Below the pieces are notes generated by a model that was not told the DNA's origin, made no database searches, and worked only from the letters and a program-made list of their open reading frames with translations. Position numbers and translations under genes: made by a program. DNA of 12,488 bases from an uncultured Clostridium sp. (GTDB lineage: Bacteria > Bacillota > Clostridia > TANB77 > CAG-508), in the NCBI GenBank assembly GCA_947428535.1, contig CANEMG010000007.1, positions 1-12,488 on the forward strand, written 5' to 3'. Below, in pieces: positions 5,982 through 12,488 of the stretch. Within the stretch, counting starts at the first letter, position 1. Each line of letters starts with the position of its first letter.

Positions 5982-6398
5982 TTAACCCCTCCAACCATTT
6001 ACTACAATTGCAAAAATTAATGGTAATACTTGACATATAAGTAAAATCGTTACAAATGTTATAACTAACATAAATCCTTTATCTCTAACATCTAATTTTC
6101 TTATACCTAATACATATTGATATATTGATCCTATTGCTATTCCCATAAAGCAAAATGGTATACTATATATTCTTACTATGTTTAAAACATATGCTACTAA
6201 TCCAAAAGAAGTTGATCCATATTTCTCAACATATTCTGCTAATTTATCTTGTGTAGACTCTTTTATTTCAACTAATTCTGTTGCTTGGTCAGAGCTTAAA
6301 ACTTCATCTCCCGTAACAGCAAAAGAATTTGAATACATTACAAATATTCCAAATAATATTATAAAAATTAGTGCCGTTATTGATATTTTTTTTATCAT
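5982..6398 (-). CDS. Small exported or membrane protein with signal peptide and two or three helices (138 aa)
   Basis: I cannot name a family with confidence. The N-terminus is a clear signal peptide or anchor (MIKKIS then a hydrophobic core to residue 22), with a plausible cleavage after SNSFA (residue 27). An acidic, helical extracytoplasmic stretch follows (30-62), then a hydrophobic region (65-98), a short charged loop (GIRKLDVRDKG, 98-108) and a last helix (109-134). Signal peptide plus helical hairpin and small size recall VirB2/TrbC-type pilins, but this is only a resemblance of topology. It is the first gene after a strong promoter, and its 3' end carries the RBS of the receiver/ATPase-like gene, which suggests that the two proteins work together. 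The ATG at 6398 has AGGAGG at a rather long spacing of 12 nt. Confidence 0.75.
   Translation of the reverse strand: MIKKISITALIFIILFGIFVMYSNSFAVTGDEVLSSDQATELVEIKESTQDKLAEYVEKYGSTSFGLVAYVLNIVRIYSIPFCFMGIAIGSIYQYVLGIRKLDVRDKGFMLVITFVTILLICQVLPLIFAIVVNGWRG
5986..5992 (-). promoter_or_regulatory. Ribosome binding site that decides the receiver-like gene start
   Basis: GGAGGGG lies within the last codons of the upstream membrane-protein gene, 8 nt before the ATG at 5977. The alternative ATG at 5998 precedes this site and has no comparable RBS of its own. Confidence 0.75.
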
Positions 6399-6408
6399 AT
6401 TTATAAAA

Positions 6409-6423
6409 AACCTCCTTTAGGTT
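6409..6423 (-). promoter_or_regulatory. Possible small hairpin over the ribosome binding site
   Basis: On the minus strand AACCT (6419-6423) pairs with AGGTT (6409-6413) around AAAGG, so the AGGAGG site is split between the loop and the stem, and a run of six T follows. Five pairs make it weak. It may simply be chance around a strong Shine-Dalgarno site. Confidence 0.3.
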
Positions 6424-6434
6424 AATTCTCTTTA

Positions 6435-6462
6435 ATATTGTACATACATTATAATACAATAT
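6435..6462. repeat. Inverted repeat ATATTGTA / TACAATAT in the operon leader
   Basis: Perfect 8-bp arms (6435-6442 and 6455-6462) flank 12 bp containing ATTATA, which reads as TATAAT on the minus strand. A third copy of the motif, GTACAATAT, lies at 6518-6526 beside the promoter's predicted start site. The spacing pattern would suit a repressor site or a secondary promoter, but A/T-rich DNA makes chance symmetry likely. Confidence 0.4.
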
Positions 6463-6527
6463 ATTAGATAAAATATCAACTGTAATTTCTATTTTTTTCC
6501 TATTTTTTCTAATTTTTGTACAATATA

Positions 6528-6556
6528 ATTTTAATCTTAATACTCTTTTTTGTCAA
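6528..6556 (-). promoter_or_regulatory. Strong sigma-A promoter of the membrane-protein/ATPase-like operon
   Basis: On the minus strand a perfect -35 TTGACA (6551-6556) and a -10 TAAAAT (6528-6533) are separated by 17 bp. Predicted initiation near 6521 gives a leader of about 120 nt before the ATG at 6398. There is no terminator before 740-758, so the transcript could run through to the DUF1292 gene. Confidence 0.75.
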
Positions 6557-6620
6557 ACTTAATTTTTTGATTTTTCTTAATTTCCGTAAGGAATTTTTAT
6601 ATAATATTTTAATTTTCTTT

Positions 6621-7874
6621 TTAGTTCATCATATTTTCAATTCCTATCATTATTCCTAATTTTCCGTATTCATATGTTAGTCCACCTTGCATATATGCAG
6701 TATAAGGTTCACATACTGGTCCATCACAGCTTAATTCAATTGTAGATCCTGGTGTAAAACTTCCACTTGCCATTATTTCTTTATGTTCATATCCAGGCAT
6801 ATCATCTGGAACAGGAGTTACATATGATTCTATTGGTGAAGCTTTTTGTAACCCTTGACAAAACTTAATAAGTTTTTCTTCTGAGTTTAATTCTATTGTT
6901 TGTATTATATCTGCTCTTTTGTCATCAAATTTAGGACTTACTCCATTAAATCCAAACTCTTCAAGCATTTTACTTGCAAATATCATTGTTTTTAATGCTG
7001 ATTTTACTACATTAGGAGCCATAAATATTCCTTTGTAATATGACAATAATTGATTAAAGTTAGCTCCCATATCTTTACCTACACAAGGTGCTGTAAGTCT
7101 TTCTGCAACTCGATTTATTATATCTTTCCTACCTACAACATATCCTCCACTTGTTGCAATTCCTGCTCCTAAATTCTTCATTAATGAGCTTACAAATAAA
7201 TCTGCTCCTACTTCTGTTGGCTCTTTTTCTTCAACAAATTCACCATAACAATTATCTACCATTACTATTATTTCTGGATTATTTTTCTTTATTAATTTTA
7301 TAACTTTTTCAATTTTATCTATATTTAAACTTTTTCTCTGTGAGTACCCCCTAGAACGTTGGATTTCTATTAATTTTATTCCACCTATCTTTACTCTTTT
7401 TTCAATTTTTTCATAATCAAAATCATTATCTACAAGTTCAATTTGCTCATATTTTATCCCATGTTTAATTAAGGAATTTTCACTGTCTCCAGTTATACCT
7501 ATTACACTTTTTAATGTGTCATATGGTTCTCCTGAAATACTTATCATCGTATCTCCATATTTTAACAATCCAAACAAAGATATTGTTAATGCATGTGTAC
7601 CAGACATTATTTGTGGTCTTACTAAAGCATCTTCTGCTTTAAAAATATCTGCATATATTTTTTCCAATTTCTCTCTTCCACCATCATAATATCCATATCC
7701 TGTTACTTCATTAAAGTCTGTTGTTGATACTTTGTTGTCTTGAAATGCTTTTAATACTTTCATACTTGATTTTAAAGAAGTTTTTTCTAATTCCTCAAAA
7801 ATTGGCTCTATTTCTTTTTCTACTTTATTTGCTATTTCTAGAACTTTTTCACTTATCCCTAATTCCTTATACAT
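6621..7874 (-). CDS. Methionine gamma-lyase / aluminium-resistance family PLP enzyme (YnbB-like)
   Basis: The 417-residue protein matches the fold-type I PLP family often labelled aluminium resistance protein or methionine gamma-lyase family. Visible landmarks are TGYGYYDGGRE (58-68), the PLP phosphate-binding MSGTHA (90-95), the cofactor-ring Asp207 in VMVDNCYGEF (205-213), the Schiff-base lysine Lys233 in SSLMKNLGAG, and a C-terminal segment CDGPVCEPYTAYMQGGLTYE typical of this family. Likely chemistry is lyase action on a sulfur amino acid; substrate cannot be read from sequence. Length is complete. The ATG at 7874 has GGAGA with 6-nt spacing. It has its own extended -10 promoter and no partner gene in the same transcript that I can show; no clear terminator follows in 6421-6620. 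Confidence 0.92.
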   Translation of the reverse strand: MYKELGISEKVLEIANKVEKEIEPIFEELEKTSLKSSMKVLKAFQDNKVSTTDFNEVTGYGYYDGGREKLEKIYADIFKAEDALVRPQIMSGTHALTISLFGLLKYGDTMISISGEPYDTLKSVIGITGDSENSLIKHGIKYEQIELVDNDFDYEKIEKRVKIGGIKLIEIQRSRGYSQRKSLNIDKIEKVIKLIKKNNPEIIVMVDNCYGEFVEEKEPTEVGADLFVSSLMKNLGAGIATSGGYVVGRKDIINRVAERLTAPCVGKDMGANFNQLLSYYKGIFMAPNVVKSALKTMIFASKMLEEFGFNGVSPKFDDKRADIIQTIELNSEEKLIKFCQGLQKASPIESYVTPVPDDMPGYEHKEIMASGSFTPGSTIELSCDGPVCEPYTAYMQGGLTYEYGKLGIMIGIENMMN

Positions 7875-7910
7875 AATAATTCTCCATTCATTATATTTTA
7901 CAGCTTTAGC

Positions 7911-7939
7911 ATTATATCACTTTAATTTTCTTATGTGAA
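7911..7939 (-). promoter_or_regulatory. Extended -10 promoter of the PLP-enzyme gene
   Basis: The minus strand shows TATAAT (7911-7916) preceded by TGA, giving an extended TGnTATAAT, with TTCACA (7934-7939) 17 bp upstream. It sits directly after the terminator of the preceding block. Confidence 0.75.
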
Positions 7940-7949
7940 TATTTATTTC

Positions 7950-7987
7950 AAAAAAATAGAGAATTTAAAATAAATTTAAATTCTCTA
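7950..7987 (-). terminator. Rho-independent terminator after the cyclophilin gene
   Basis: A perfect 13-bp stem (7957-7969 with 7975-7987) around a 5-nt loop is followed on the minus strand by seven consecutive T (7950-7956). It starts 7 bp past the stop codon at 7994 and ends the maf-trmL-cyclophilin block. Confidence 0.95.
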
Positions 7988-7993
7988 ACAATT

Positions 7994-8794
7994 TTATTTT
8001 TCTTGATATTCTGTAATTTGAATTGTCTCTATAACAACATCTTTAACTGGTTTATCTTCTTGTCCATCACTAGTTGTTTGTGTAGGAGTTTTAGCTATTG
8101 CATCTACTACTTCCATTCCTTCAAAAACTTGTCCAAATACTGTGTATTGTTCATATAAACTTAAGTATCCACCATAATTTTTATATTGTTCTAATAGTCC
8201 TGCTGGATATTGATTAGATTTCTTCAAATATGATTCCATTTCTTCTAAATAATGTGCTTGTGTTATAAAAAATTGACTTCCAATACTATTTGGCATCATT
8301 GACATCGCCATACATAGAGAACCTCTATATGGTACTAAACTTTTATCTAATTCTGTACCAAACCCTTCTCCCCATATGCTTTCTCCTCCAGTTCCATCTC
8401 CTAATGGATCTCCACCTTGAATCATAAATTCATCAATAACTCTATGGAATGTCAAGTTATTATAATATCCTTCTTTAGAATGTGTAATAAAGTTTTCAAC
8501 AGCTTTTGGAGCTACATCCTTAAAAAATTTTACTTTTATATCTCCAAAATTTTTCACTTTTATTATTGCTATTGTTTCTCCATTTGCTGGTTTTGACATT
8601 TGTTTTTCAGCAGCTACTTTATAATCTATTGTTTGATTATTGGAATTTGCTGTGCTATTGGTATTCTTGCTTGTATTTGATGTTGAATTTGACTTCTTAG
8701 TATTTGTTGTATTTGTTTTATTATCACTACATCCTGTTAATACAAATAACATAGAAATAATGATTATTGATATTAAAACATATCTTTTTTTCAT
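7994..8794 (-). CDS. Lipoprotein peptidyl-prolyl cis-trans isomerase, cyclophilin type
   Basis: The 266-residue product begins with a lipoprotein signal peptide (KKR, hydrophobic core, lipobox LTGC with lipidated Cys22). A low-complexity Asn/Ser/Thr/Lys linker (23-56) tethers the enzyme to the outer face of the membrane. The cyclophilin domain (about 74-262) shows FHRVIDEFMIQGGDP (116-130) with catalytic Arg118, RGSLCMAMS (157-165) and GSQFFIT (172-178). Between the last motif and VFGQVFEG (219-226) is a stretch of about 40 residues, longer than in compact cyclophilins, rich in Tyr, Glu and Lys. It should assist folding of exported proteins. The ATG at 8794 has AGGAGG 5 nt upstream. It follows trmL by 53 bp, with a possible promoter in the gap, and ends at a strong terminator. 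Confidence 0.95.
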   Translation of the reverse strand: MKKRYVLISIIIISMLFVLTGCSDNKTNTTNTKKSNSTSNTSKNTNSTANSNNQTIDYKVAAEKQMSKPANGETIAIIKVKNFGDIKVKFFKDVAPKAVENFITHSKEGYYNNLTFHRVIDEFMIQGGDPLGDGTGGESIWGEGFGTELDKSLVPYRGSLCMAMSMMPNSIGSQFFITQAHYLEEMESYLKKSNQYPAGLLEQYKNYGGYLSLYEQYTVFGQVFEGMEVVDAIAKTPTQTTSDGQEDKPVKDVVIETIQITEYQEK

Positions 8795-8822
8795 TTTCTC
8801 CTCCTTAAAAATATTTTTATTT

Positions 8823-8851
8823 AATTTATAATAAATTTTAGTTTAAATCAA
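8823..8851 (-). promoter_or_regulatory. Possible promoter for the cyclophilin gene
   Basis: Minus-strand TTGATT (8846-8851) and TAAATT (8823-8828) are 17 bp apart. The -35 overlaps the trmL stop codon. Moderate match only; read-through from the maf promoter is also likely. Confidence 0.4.
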
Positions 8852-9357
8852 TACATTTTTTCATCAAAATAAGAACTAATTTCTTCTAGATTAAAGAAAT
8901 CACACTGTCTGAAGATATCATATGCAACAATTGCAACTGCATTTGATAAATTTAAAGATCTTAAAGTTTTTCTCATTGGTATTCTAATGGTTTTATCTAA
9001 ATATTTTTTTAGTATATCTTCTGGAAGTCCTTTTGTTTCTTTTCCAAATAAAATAAATATTTCATCTAATTCAGAATAATGTACATCTGAATAAACTTGT
9101 TTTCCTTTTGTTGTTACAAAGAATATATTATTTTCTTCTGGCTTATATTTTTCTAAAAATCTTTCAAAATTAGTATGTTCTTCTATTTCTAATTTATCCC
9201 AGTAATCTAAACCTGCTCTTTTTACTTCTTTTTCAGAGACTGAAAATCCTAATGGGTGTACTAAGTGAAGTTTTGCTCCTATTGCTGCACAAGTTCTTGC
9301 TATATTTCCTGTGTTTTGTGGTATTTCTGGTTCTACTAAAACAATATTTAATTTCAT
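8848..9357 (-). CDS. trmL: tRNA (cytidine/uridine-34 2'-O)-methyltransferase TrmL
   Basis: This 169-residue SPOUT-class enzyme transfers a methyl group from S-adenosylmethionine to the ribose of wobble nucleotide 34 in certain leucine tRNAs. Motif 1 reads EPEIPQNTGNIARTCA (9-24), motif 2 FGKETKGLP (104-112), and motif 3 IPM (126-128) followed by RSLNLSNAVAIVAYD (133-147), which form the trefoil-knot cofactor site. The length is that of a minimal TrmL without extra RNA-binding domains. The ATG at 9357 has an AGAGGA site with about 7-nt spacing and follows maf by 23 bp, so the two are almost certainly cotranscribed. It could be confused with other small SpoU methyltransferases, but the motif set and size fit TrmL (CspR). 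Confidence 0.95.
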   Translation of the reverse strand: MKLNIVLVEPEIPQNTGNIARTCAAIGAKLHLVHPLGFSVSEKEVKRAGLDYWDKLEIEEHTNFERFLEKYKPEENNIFFVTTKGKQVYSDVHYSELDEIFILFGKETKGLPEDILKKYLDKTIRIPMRKTLRSLNLSNAVAIVAYDIFRQCDFFNLEEISSYFDEKMY

Positions 9358-9380
9358 TTTTTTATCCTCTTTATAACTTA

Positions 9381-9956
9381 CTATATTATCTCATTTTCTT
9401 TTAATATTCTATACACTTTATCGATTGGAAGCCCTATAACACTCATATAATTTCCTTCAATTCTTTTTATGAATTTACTAAAAGAACTTTGTATTGCATA
9501 TGCTCCAGCTTTATCATAAGGTTCTTCTGCATCTATATAATCAATAATTTCTTCATCTGTAATATGAGCTACTTTTACTAATGTTTTGCTTATTTCTTTA
9601 TATTCTTTATATTCTCCATGGTCTTCAATTATAATTGCTAAACTTGTATATATAATATGAGAATCATTTTCTAATTCTTTAAGCATTCTTATTGCTTCTG
9701 TTCTACTTTTAGGTTTTCCATATATTTTATTATCTTTTACTACAATTGTATCTGCACTTATAATTGTTCTATCCCCTTGAGTATTATTAAAAACCTCTAA
9801 TGCTTTTCCATATGCAAGTTGTTTTGATTGCTCTGGAATATCTAAGTCTTCATCAATTTTCTCTTCATAATTACTTACCAAAACTTCAAATTCTATTTTG
9901 GCTAAATCTAATATTGCTGACCTTCTTGGTGATTGCGATGCTAAAATTATTTTCAT
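9381..9956 (-). CDS. maf: Maf family nucleoside triphosphate pyrophosphatase
   Basis: This 191-residue protein hydrolyses non-canonical or pyrimidine nucleoside triphosphates to monophosphates, acting in nucleotide-pool sanitation and, by association, septum control. Diagnostic motifs are the N-terminal SQSPRR (7-12), ISADTIV (66-72) with the catalytic Asp69, GKP (80-82), EPYDKAGAYAIQ (145-156) and GNYMSVIGLP (168-177). The EPYDKAGAY motif suits the dTTP/UTP-preferring branch (YhdE/Maf); substrate preference is inference from family. Length is typical. The ATG at 9956 has GAGGAG with 8-nt spacing. It leads the maf-trmL-cyclophilin block and has an essentially consensus promoter, divergent from pflB. 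Confidence 0.95.
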   Translation of the reverse strand: MKIILASQSPRRSAILDLAKIEFEVLVSNYEEKIDEDLDIPEQSKQLAYGKALEVFNNTQGDRTIISADTIVVKDNKIYGKPKSRTEAIRMLKELENDSHIIYTSLAIIIEDHGEYKEYKEISKTLVKVAHITDEEIIDYIDAEEPYDKAGAYAIQSSFSKFIKRIEGNYMSVIGLPIDKVYRILKENEII

Positions 9957-10000
9957 TTTTTATTCTCCTCTTTTTACAATATACAACTTCTATTTTTCTA

Positions 10001-10029
10001 ATTATATATTTATTAAAAAATACTGTCAA
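10001..10029 (-). promoter_or_regulatory. Consensus sigma-A promoter of the maf block
   Basis: On the minus strand the perfect hexamers TTGACA (10024-10029) and TATAAT (10001-10006) are separated by exactly 17 bp. Predicted start near 9994 gives a leader of about 38 nt. Confidence 0.88.
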
Positions 10030-10131
10030 TTACTCTTTTTACAAAAAATTCATAATCAGTAAAAATTCCTATTTTATCTTGTTTGTATTCATTTTTCGAC
10101 ATTCAATAATTATAAATACAGTTTTTTTCTA

Positions 10132-10160
10132 TTGAAAAATATAAATTCATATGTTAGAAT
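10132..10160 (+). promoter_or_regulatory. Upstream promoter of pflB
   Basis: TTGAAA (10132-10137) and TAGAAT (10155-10160) have a 17-bp spacer. The leader to the pflB start would be about 70 nt. Confidence 0.65.
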
Positions 10161-10166
10161 TTGTAG

Positions 10167-10196
10167 TTGAAAAATACAAAAAGAATAAAATATATA
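10167..10196 (+). promoter_or_regulatory. Possible second pflB promoter
   Basis: TTGAAA (10167-10172) and TATATA (10191-10196) have an 18-bp spacer. The ten bases TTGAAAAATA at this -35 repeat those at 10132-10141 exactly, 35 bp apart. I see no clear Fnr or Rex palindrome around either promoter. Confidence 0.4.
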
Positions 10197-10235
10197 TATA
10201 AGGTAAAAATATGTATATATTTGTAGGAGGAAATT

Positions 10236-12470
10236 ATGAAATTTGAACAATGGAAAGATTTTAAATCAGGTGCTTGGGAACAGGAAGTCAATGTTAGAGA
10301 CTTTATACAAAAAAACTATACACCATATGAAGGCGATTCTTCTTTCTTAGCTGATGCTAGTGAAAAAACTAGAAAACTTTGGAACACTGTATTAGATTTA
10401 TATAAAAAAGAAAGAGAAGCTGGTGGAGTTTTAGCTATATCTAATGACATTGCCTCTACTATATCAAGTCACGAAGCTGGTTATATAGATAAAGATTTAG
10501 AACAAATTGTTGGTCTTCAAACAGAAGAACCTTTAAAAAGAGCCATTATGCCTACTGGTGGTATAAGAATTGTTGAAAAATCTTGTGCTGCTTATAATCA
10601 AAAAGTTTCTGATGAATTAGAAAATATTTATCACAATCATAGAAGAACACATAATGATGGTGTATTTATGGCATACACACCAGAAATAAGAGCTGCCAGA
10701 AGTTCTCACCTAATTACTGGATTACCAGATGGTTATGGTCGTGGAAGAATTATTGGAGATTACAGAAGAGTTGCCCTTTATGGTGTTGATTTCTTAATTC
10801 AAGAAAAGAAAAAAGATCTTACTCATTTAGAACATTCTAATATAAATGAAGAAAACATAAGAGAAAGAGAAGAACATTCTGACCAAATATTAGCTTTAGA
10901 AGAATTAAAAGTAATGGCACAAAAATATGGTTTCGATATTTCTAAACCAGCATCAAATGCTAAAGAAGCTGTTCAATGGACTTATTTTGGATATTTAGGT
11001 GCTATAAAGGAACAAAATGGAGCAGCAATGAGTATTGGTAGAACAGCATCTTTCTTAGATATATATTTTGAAAGAGATATTCAAAATGGTACTTTAACAG
11101 AAACTGAAGCTCAAGAAATAATGGATCATTTTGTTATGAAACTAAGACTAGTAAGATTTTTAAGAACACCTGAATATGATGAATTATTTAGTGGTGATCC
11201 AGTTTGGGTTACTGAAAGCATTGGTGGTATGGGACTTGATGGTAGAACTTTAGTAACTAAAAACTCTTTTAGAGTTCTACACACTTTAGAAACACTTGGT
11301 CCTGCTCCAGAACCAAACTTAACTGTACTATGGTCAACAAGATTACCTAAAGGATTTAAAGATTATTGCTCAAGTTTATCTATAAAAACAAGTTCAATTC
11401 AATATGAAAACGATGATTTAATGAGAGAATATTGGGGAGATGATTATGGAATAGCTTGTTGTGTTTCTGCAATGAGAATTGGAAAACAAATGCAATTCTT
11501 TGGTGCTAGAGCAAACTTAGCTAAAACTTTACTATATGCAATAAATGGTGGTAAAGATGAAATCTCTGGAAAACAAGTTGCAAGTAAAACAGTACCTGTT
11601 ACTTCTGAATATTTAGACTATGATGAAGTTTGGGAAAAGTTTTACAATATGTGTGATTGGGTTGCAAGAGTTTATATGAATGCATTAAATATTATCCACT
11701 ATATGCATGATAAATATTGTTATGAAAAATTAGAAATGGCTCTACATGATAAAGAGATTTTAAGAACTATGGCTTGTGGTATAGCAGGATTATCAATAGT
11801 TGCAGATTCATTCTCTGCTATGAAATATGCAAAAGTTAAAGTTATTAGAGATGAAAATGGATTAGCTGTAGATTATAAAATTGAAGGTGATTTTCCAAAA
11901 TATGGAAATGATGATGATAGAGTTGATTCTATCGCAGTTGAAATCGTAAAAATGTTTATGAATAAATTGAAACAACAACCAACATATAGAAATTCAAAAC
12001 CAACTATGTCTATATTAACAATAACTTCTAATGTTGTTTATGGTAAAGCAACTGGTGCTACTCCAGATGGAAGAGAAGCTGGAAAACCATTTGGTCCTGG
12101 TGCAAATCCAATTCATGGAAGAGATACTCACGGAGCTTTAGCAGTATTAAATACGATGACAAAATTACCTTATAAATATGCCGAAGATGGTATAAGTTAT
12201 ACTTTTGCAATAGTTCCTAGTGCTTTAGGAAAAACAGAAGTATCAAGAATAAATAATTTAACTTCTTTACTTGATGGATATTTTTCAAAATTTAGTCATC
12301 ATATAAATGTAAACGTTTTTGATAGAGCTCTTTTGGAAGATGCTATGGAACATCCTGAAAAATATCCTCAACTTACAATAAGAGTTTCTGGATATGCAGT
12401 TAACTTTGTAAAATTAACAAGAGAACAACAATTAGATGTTATTAATAGAACTATCCATGAAAAAATTTAA
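10236..12470 (+). CDS. pflB: Pyruvate formate-lyase (formate C-acetyltransferase)
   Basis: This complete 744-residue glycyl-radical enzyme converts pyruvate and CoA to acetyl-CoA and formate in anaerobic fermentation. The adjacent catalytic cysteines are Cys408-Cys409 in [12 protein letters not shown], and the radical glycine is Gly719 in RVSGYAVNF, near the C-terminus as expected. [20 protein letters not shown] (605-624) is also characteristic, and [14 protein letters not shown] (268-281) belongs to the PFL core. The paired cysteines separate it from glycerol/diol dehydratases and choline lyase, which lack the double Cys. The ATG at 10236 has AGGAGG (10225-10230) 5 nt upstream. The activating enzyme PflA usually follows; only 18 bp remain in the window, so it cannot be seen. 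Confidence 0.98.
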   Translation: MKFEQWKDFKSGAWEQEVNVRDFIQKNYTPYEGDSSFLADASEKTRKLWNTVLDLYKKEREAGGVLAISNDIASTISSHEAGYIDKDLEQIVGLQTEEPLKRAIMPTGGIRIVEKSCAAYNQKVSDELENIYHNHRRTHNDGVFMAYTPEIRAARSSHLITGLPDGYGRGRIIGDYRRVALYGVDFLIQEKKKDLTHLEHSNINEENIREREEHSDQILALEELKVMAQKYGFDISKPASNAKEAVQWTYFGYLGAIKEQNGAAMSIGRTASFLDIYFERDIQNGTLTETEAQEIMDHFVMKLRLVRFLRTPEYDELFSGDPVWVTESIGGMGLDGRTLVTKNSFRVLHTLETLGPAPEPNLTVLWSTRLPKGFKDYCSSLSIKTSSIQYENDDLMREYWGDDYGIACCVSAMRIGKQMQFFGARANLAKTLLYAINGGKDEISGKQVASKTVPVTSEYLDYDEVWEKFYNMCDWVARVYMNALNIIHYMHDKYCYEKLEMALHDKEILRTMACGIAGLSIVADSFSAMKYAKVKVIRDENGLAVDYKIEGDFPKYGNDDDRVDSIAVEIVKMFMNKLKQQPTYRNSKPTMSILTITSNVVYGKATGATPDGREAGKPFGPGANPIHGRDTHGALAVLNTMTKLPYKYAEDGISYTFAIVPSALGKTEVSRINNLTSLLDGYFSKFSHHINVNVFDRALLEDAMEHPEKYPQLTIRVSGYAVNFVKLTREQQLDVINRTIHEKI

Positions 12471-12488
12471 TCTAAATTTTATGAGCAA

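Noticed and set aside
5978..5998. ATG at 5998 as the start of the receiver-like gene
   Set aside because: The strong GGAGGGG site lies inside those extra seven codons and is correctly spaced only for the ATG at 5977. MKVLF also begins the first predicted strand.
6575..6605. TTCC/GGAA hairpin after the PLP-enzyme gene as terminator
   Set aside because: The stem is only about 4 bp with mismatches, and the flank on the minus strand is A-rich rather than T-rich.
9957..10235. Fnr, Rex or riboswitch signals in the maf-pflB divergent region
   Set aside because: Apart from the promoters I find no matching palindrome or conserved aptamer pattern; the rest is plain A/T-rich sequence.
12471..12488. 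ATG at 12481 as the start of pflA
   Set aside because: No RBS precedes it and only eight bases remain. Synteny makes a nearby pflA likely, but this start cannot be supported.

Overview
The window is very AT-rich chromosomal DNA from a low-GC Gram-positive bacterium. Gene content points to an anaerobic member of the Clostridia, probably a gut or other host-associated lineage. The indicators are a glycyl-radical pyruvate formate-lyase, the Firmicutes-type ireB-ruvX-DUF1292 block, a lipobox PPIase, strong AGGAGG ribosome binding sites, sigma-A promoters with 17-bp spacers, and stops that are mostly TAA or TAG. No rRNA, tRNA, CRISPR array or intact mobile element is visible.

Layout, right to left as most genes are transcribed. 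pflB is the only plus-strand gene (10236-12470); its promoter region is divergent from a minus-strand housekeeping block of maf (9381-9956), trmL (8848-9357) and a cyclophilin lipoprotein (7994-8794), which ends at a textbook terminator (7950-7987). Next comes a separately promoted PLP enzyme of the methionine gamma-lyase / aluminium-resistance family (6621-7874). A consensus promoter at 6528-6556 then opens a long minus-strand operon: a small signal-peptide membrane protein (5982-6398), a very large receiver-like / basic linker / acidic repeat / MinD-ParA-like protein (5977 to 3092), a membrane-anchored GAF plus degenerate GGDEF protein (1921-3057, TTG start), ireB (1654-1908), ruvX (1229-1648), and a DUF1292 protein (770-1084) that also has its own promoter. 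A terminator at 734-758 closes it. Beyond lies a structured intergenic region of stacked inverted repeats and a promoter for an unidentified four-helix membrane protein (58-525).

The most interesting part is the operon from 6398 to 1921. The large ATPase-like gene is broken by one in-frame TAA (4478-4480) inside a tandem array of 45-57-bp units encoding acidic ILPG-[MI]EDDFEEDEE repeats. The reading frame is identical on both sides, so a 961-residue product becomes a 499-residue N-terminal piece and a detached ATPase-like piece. The ATPase domain lacks the Walker A lysine and the neighbouring GGDEF domain lacks its catalytic motif, so the apparent system (membrane protein, TadZ/CpaE-like positioning protein, pseudo-GGDEF sensor) seems built from non-canonical nucleotide-binding domains. 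It is joined to ireB, a kinase-substrate cell-envelope regulator, at the place where alaS sits in many Firmicutes. The functional link is inference; the architecture and the stop codon are read directly from the sequence.
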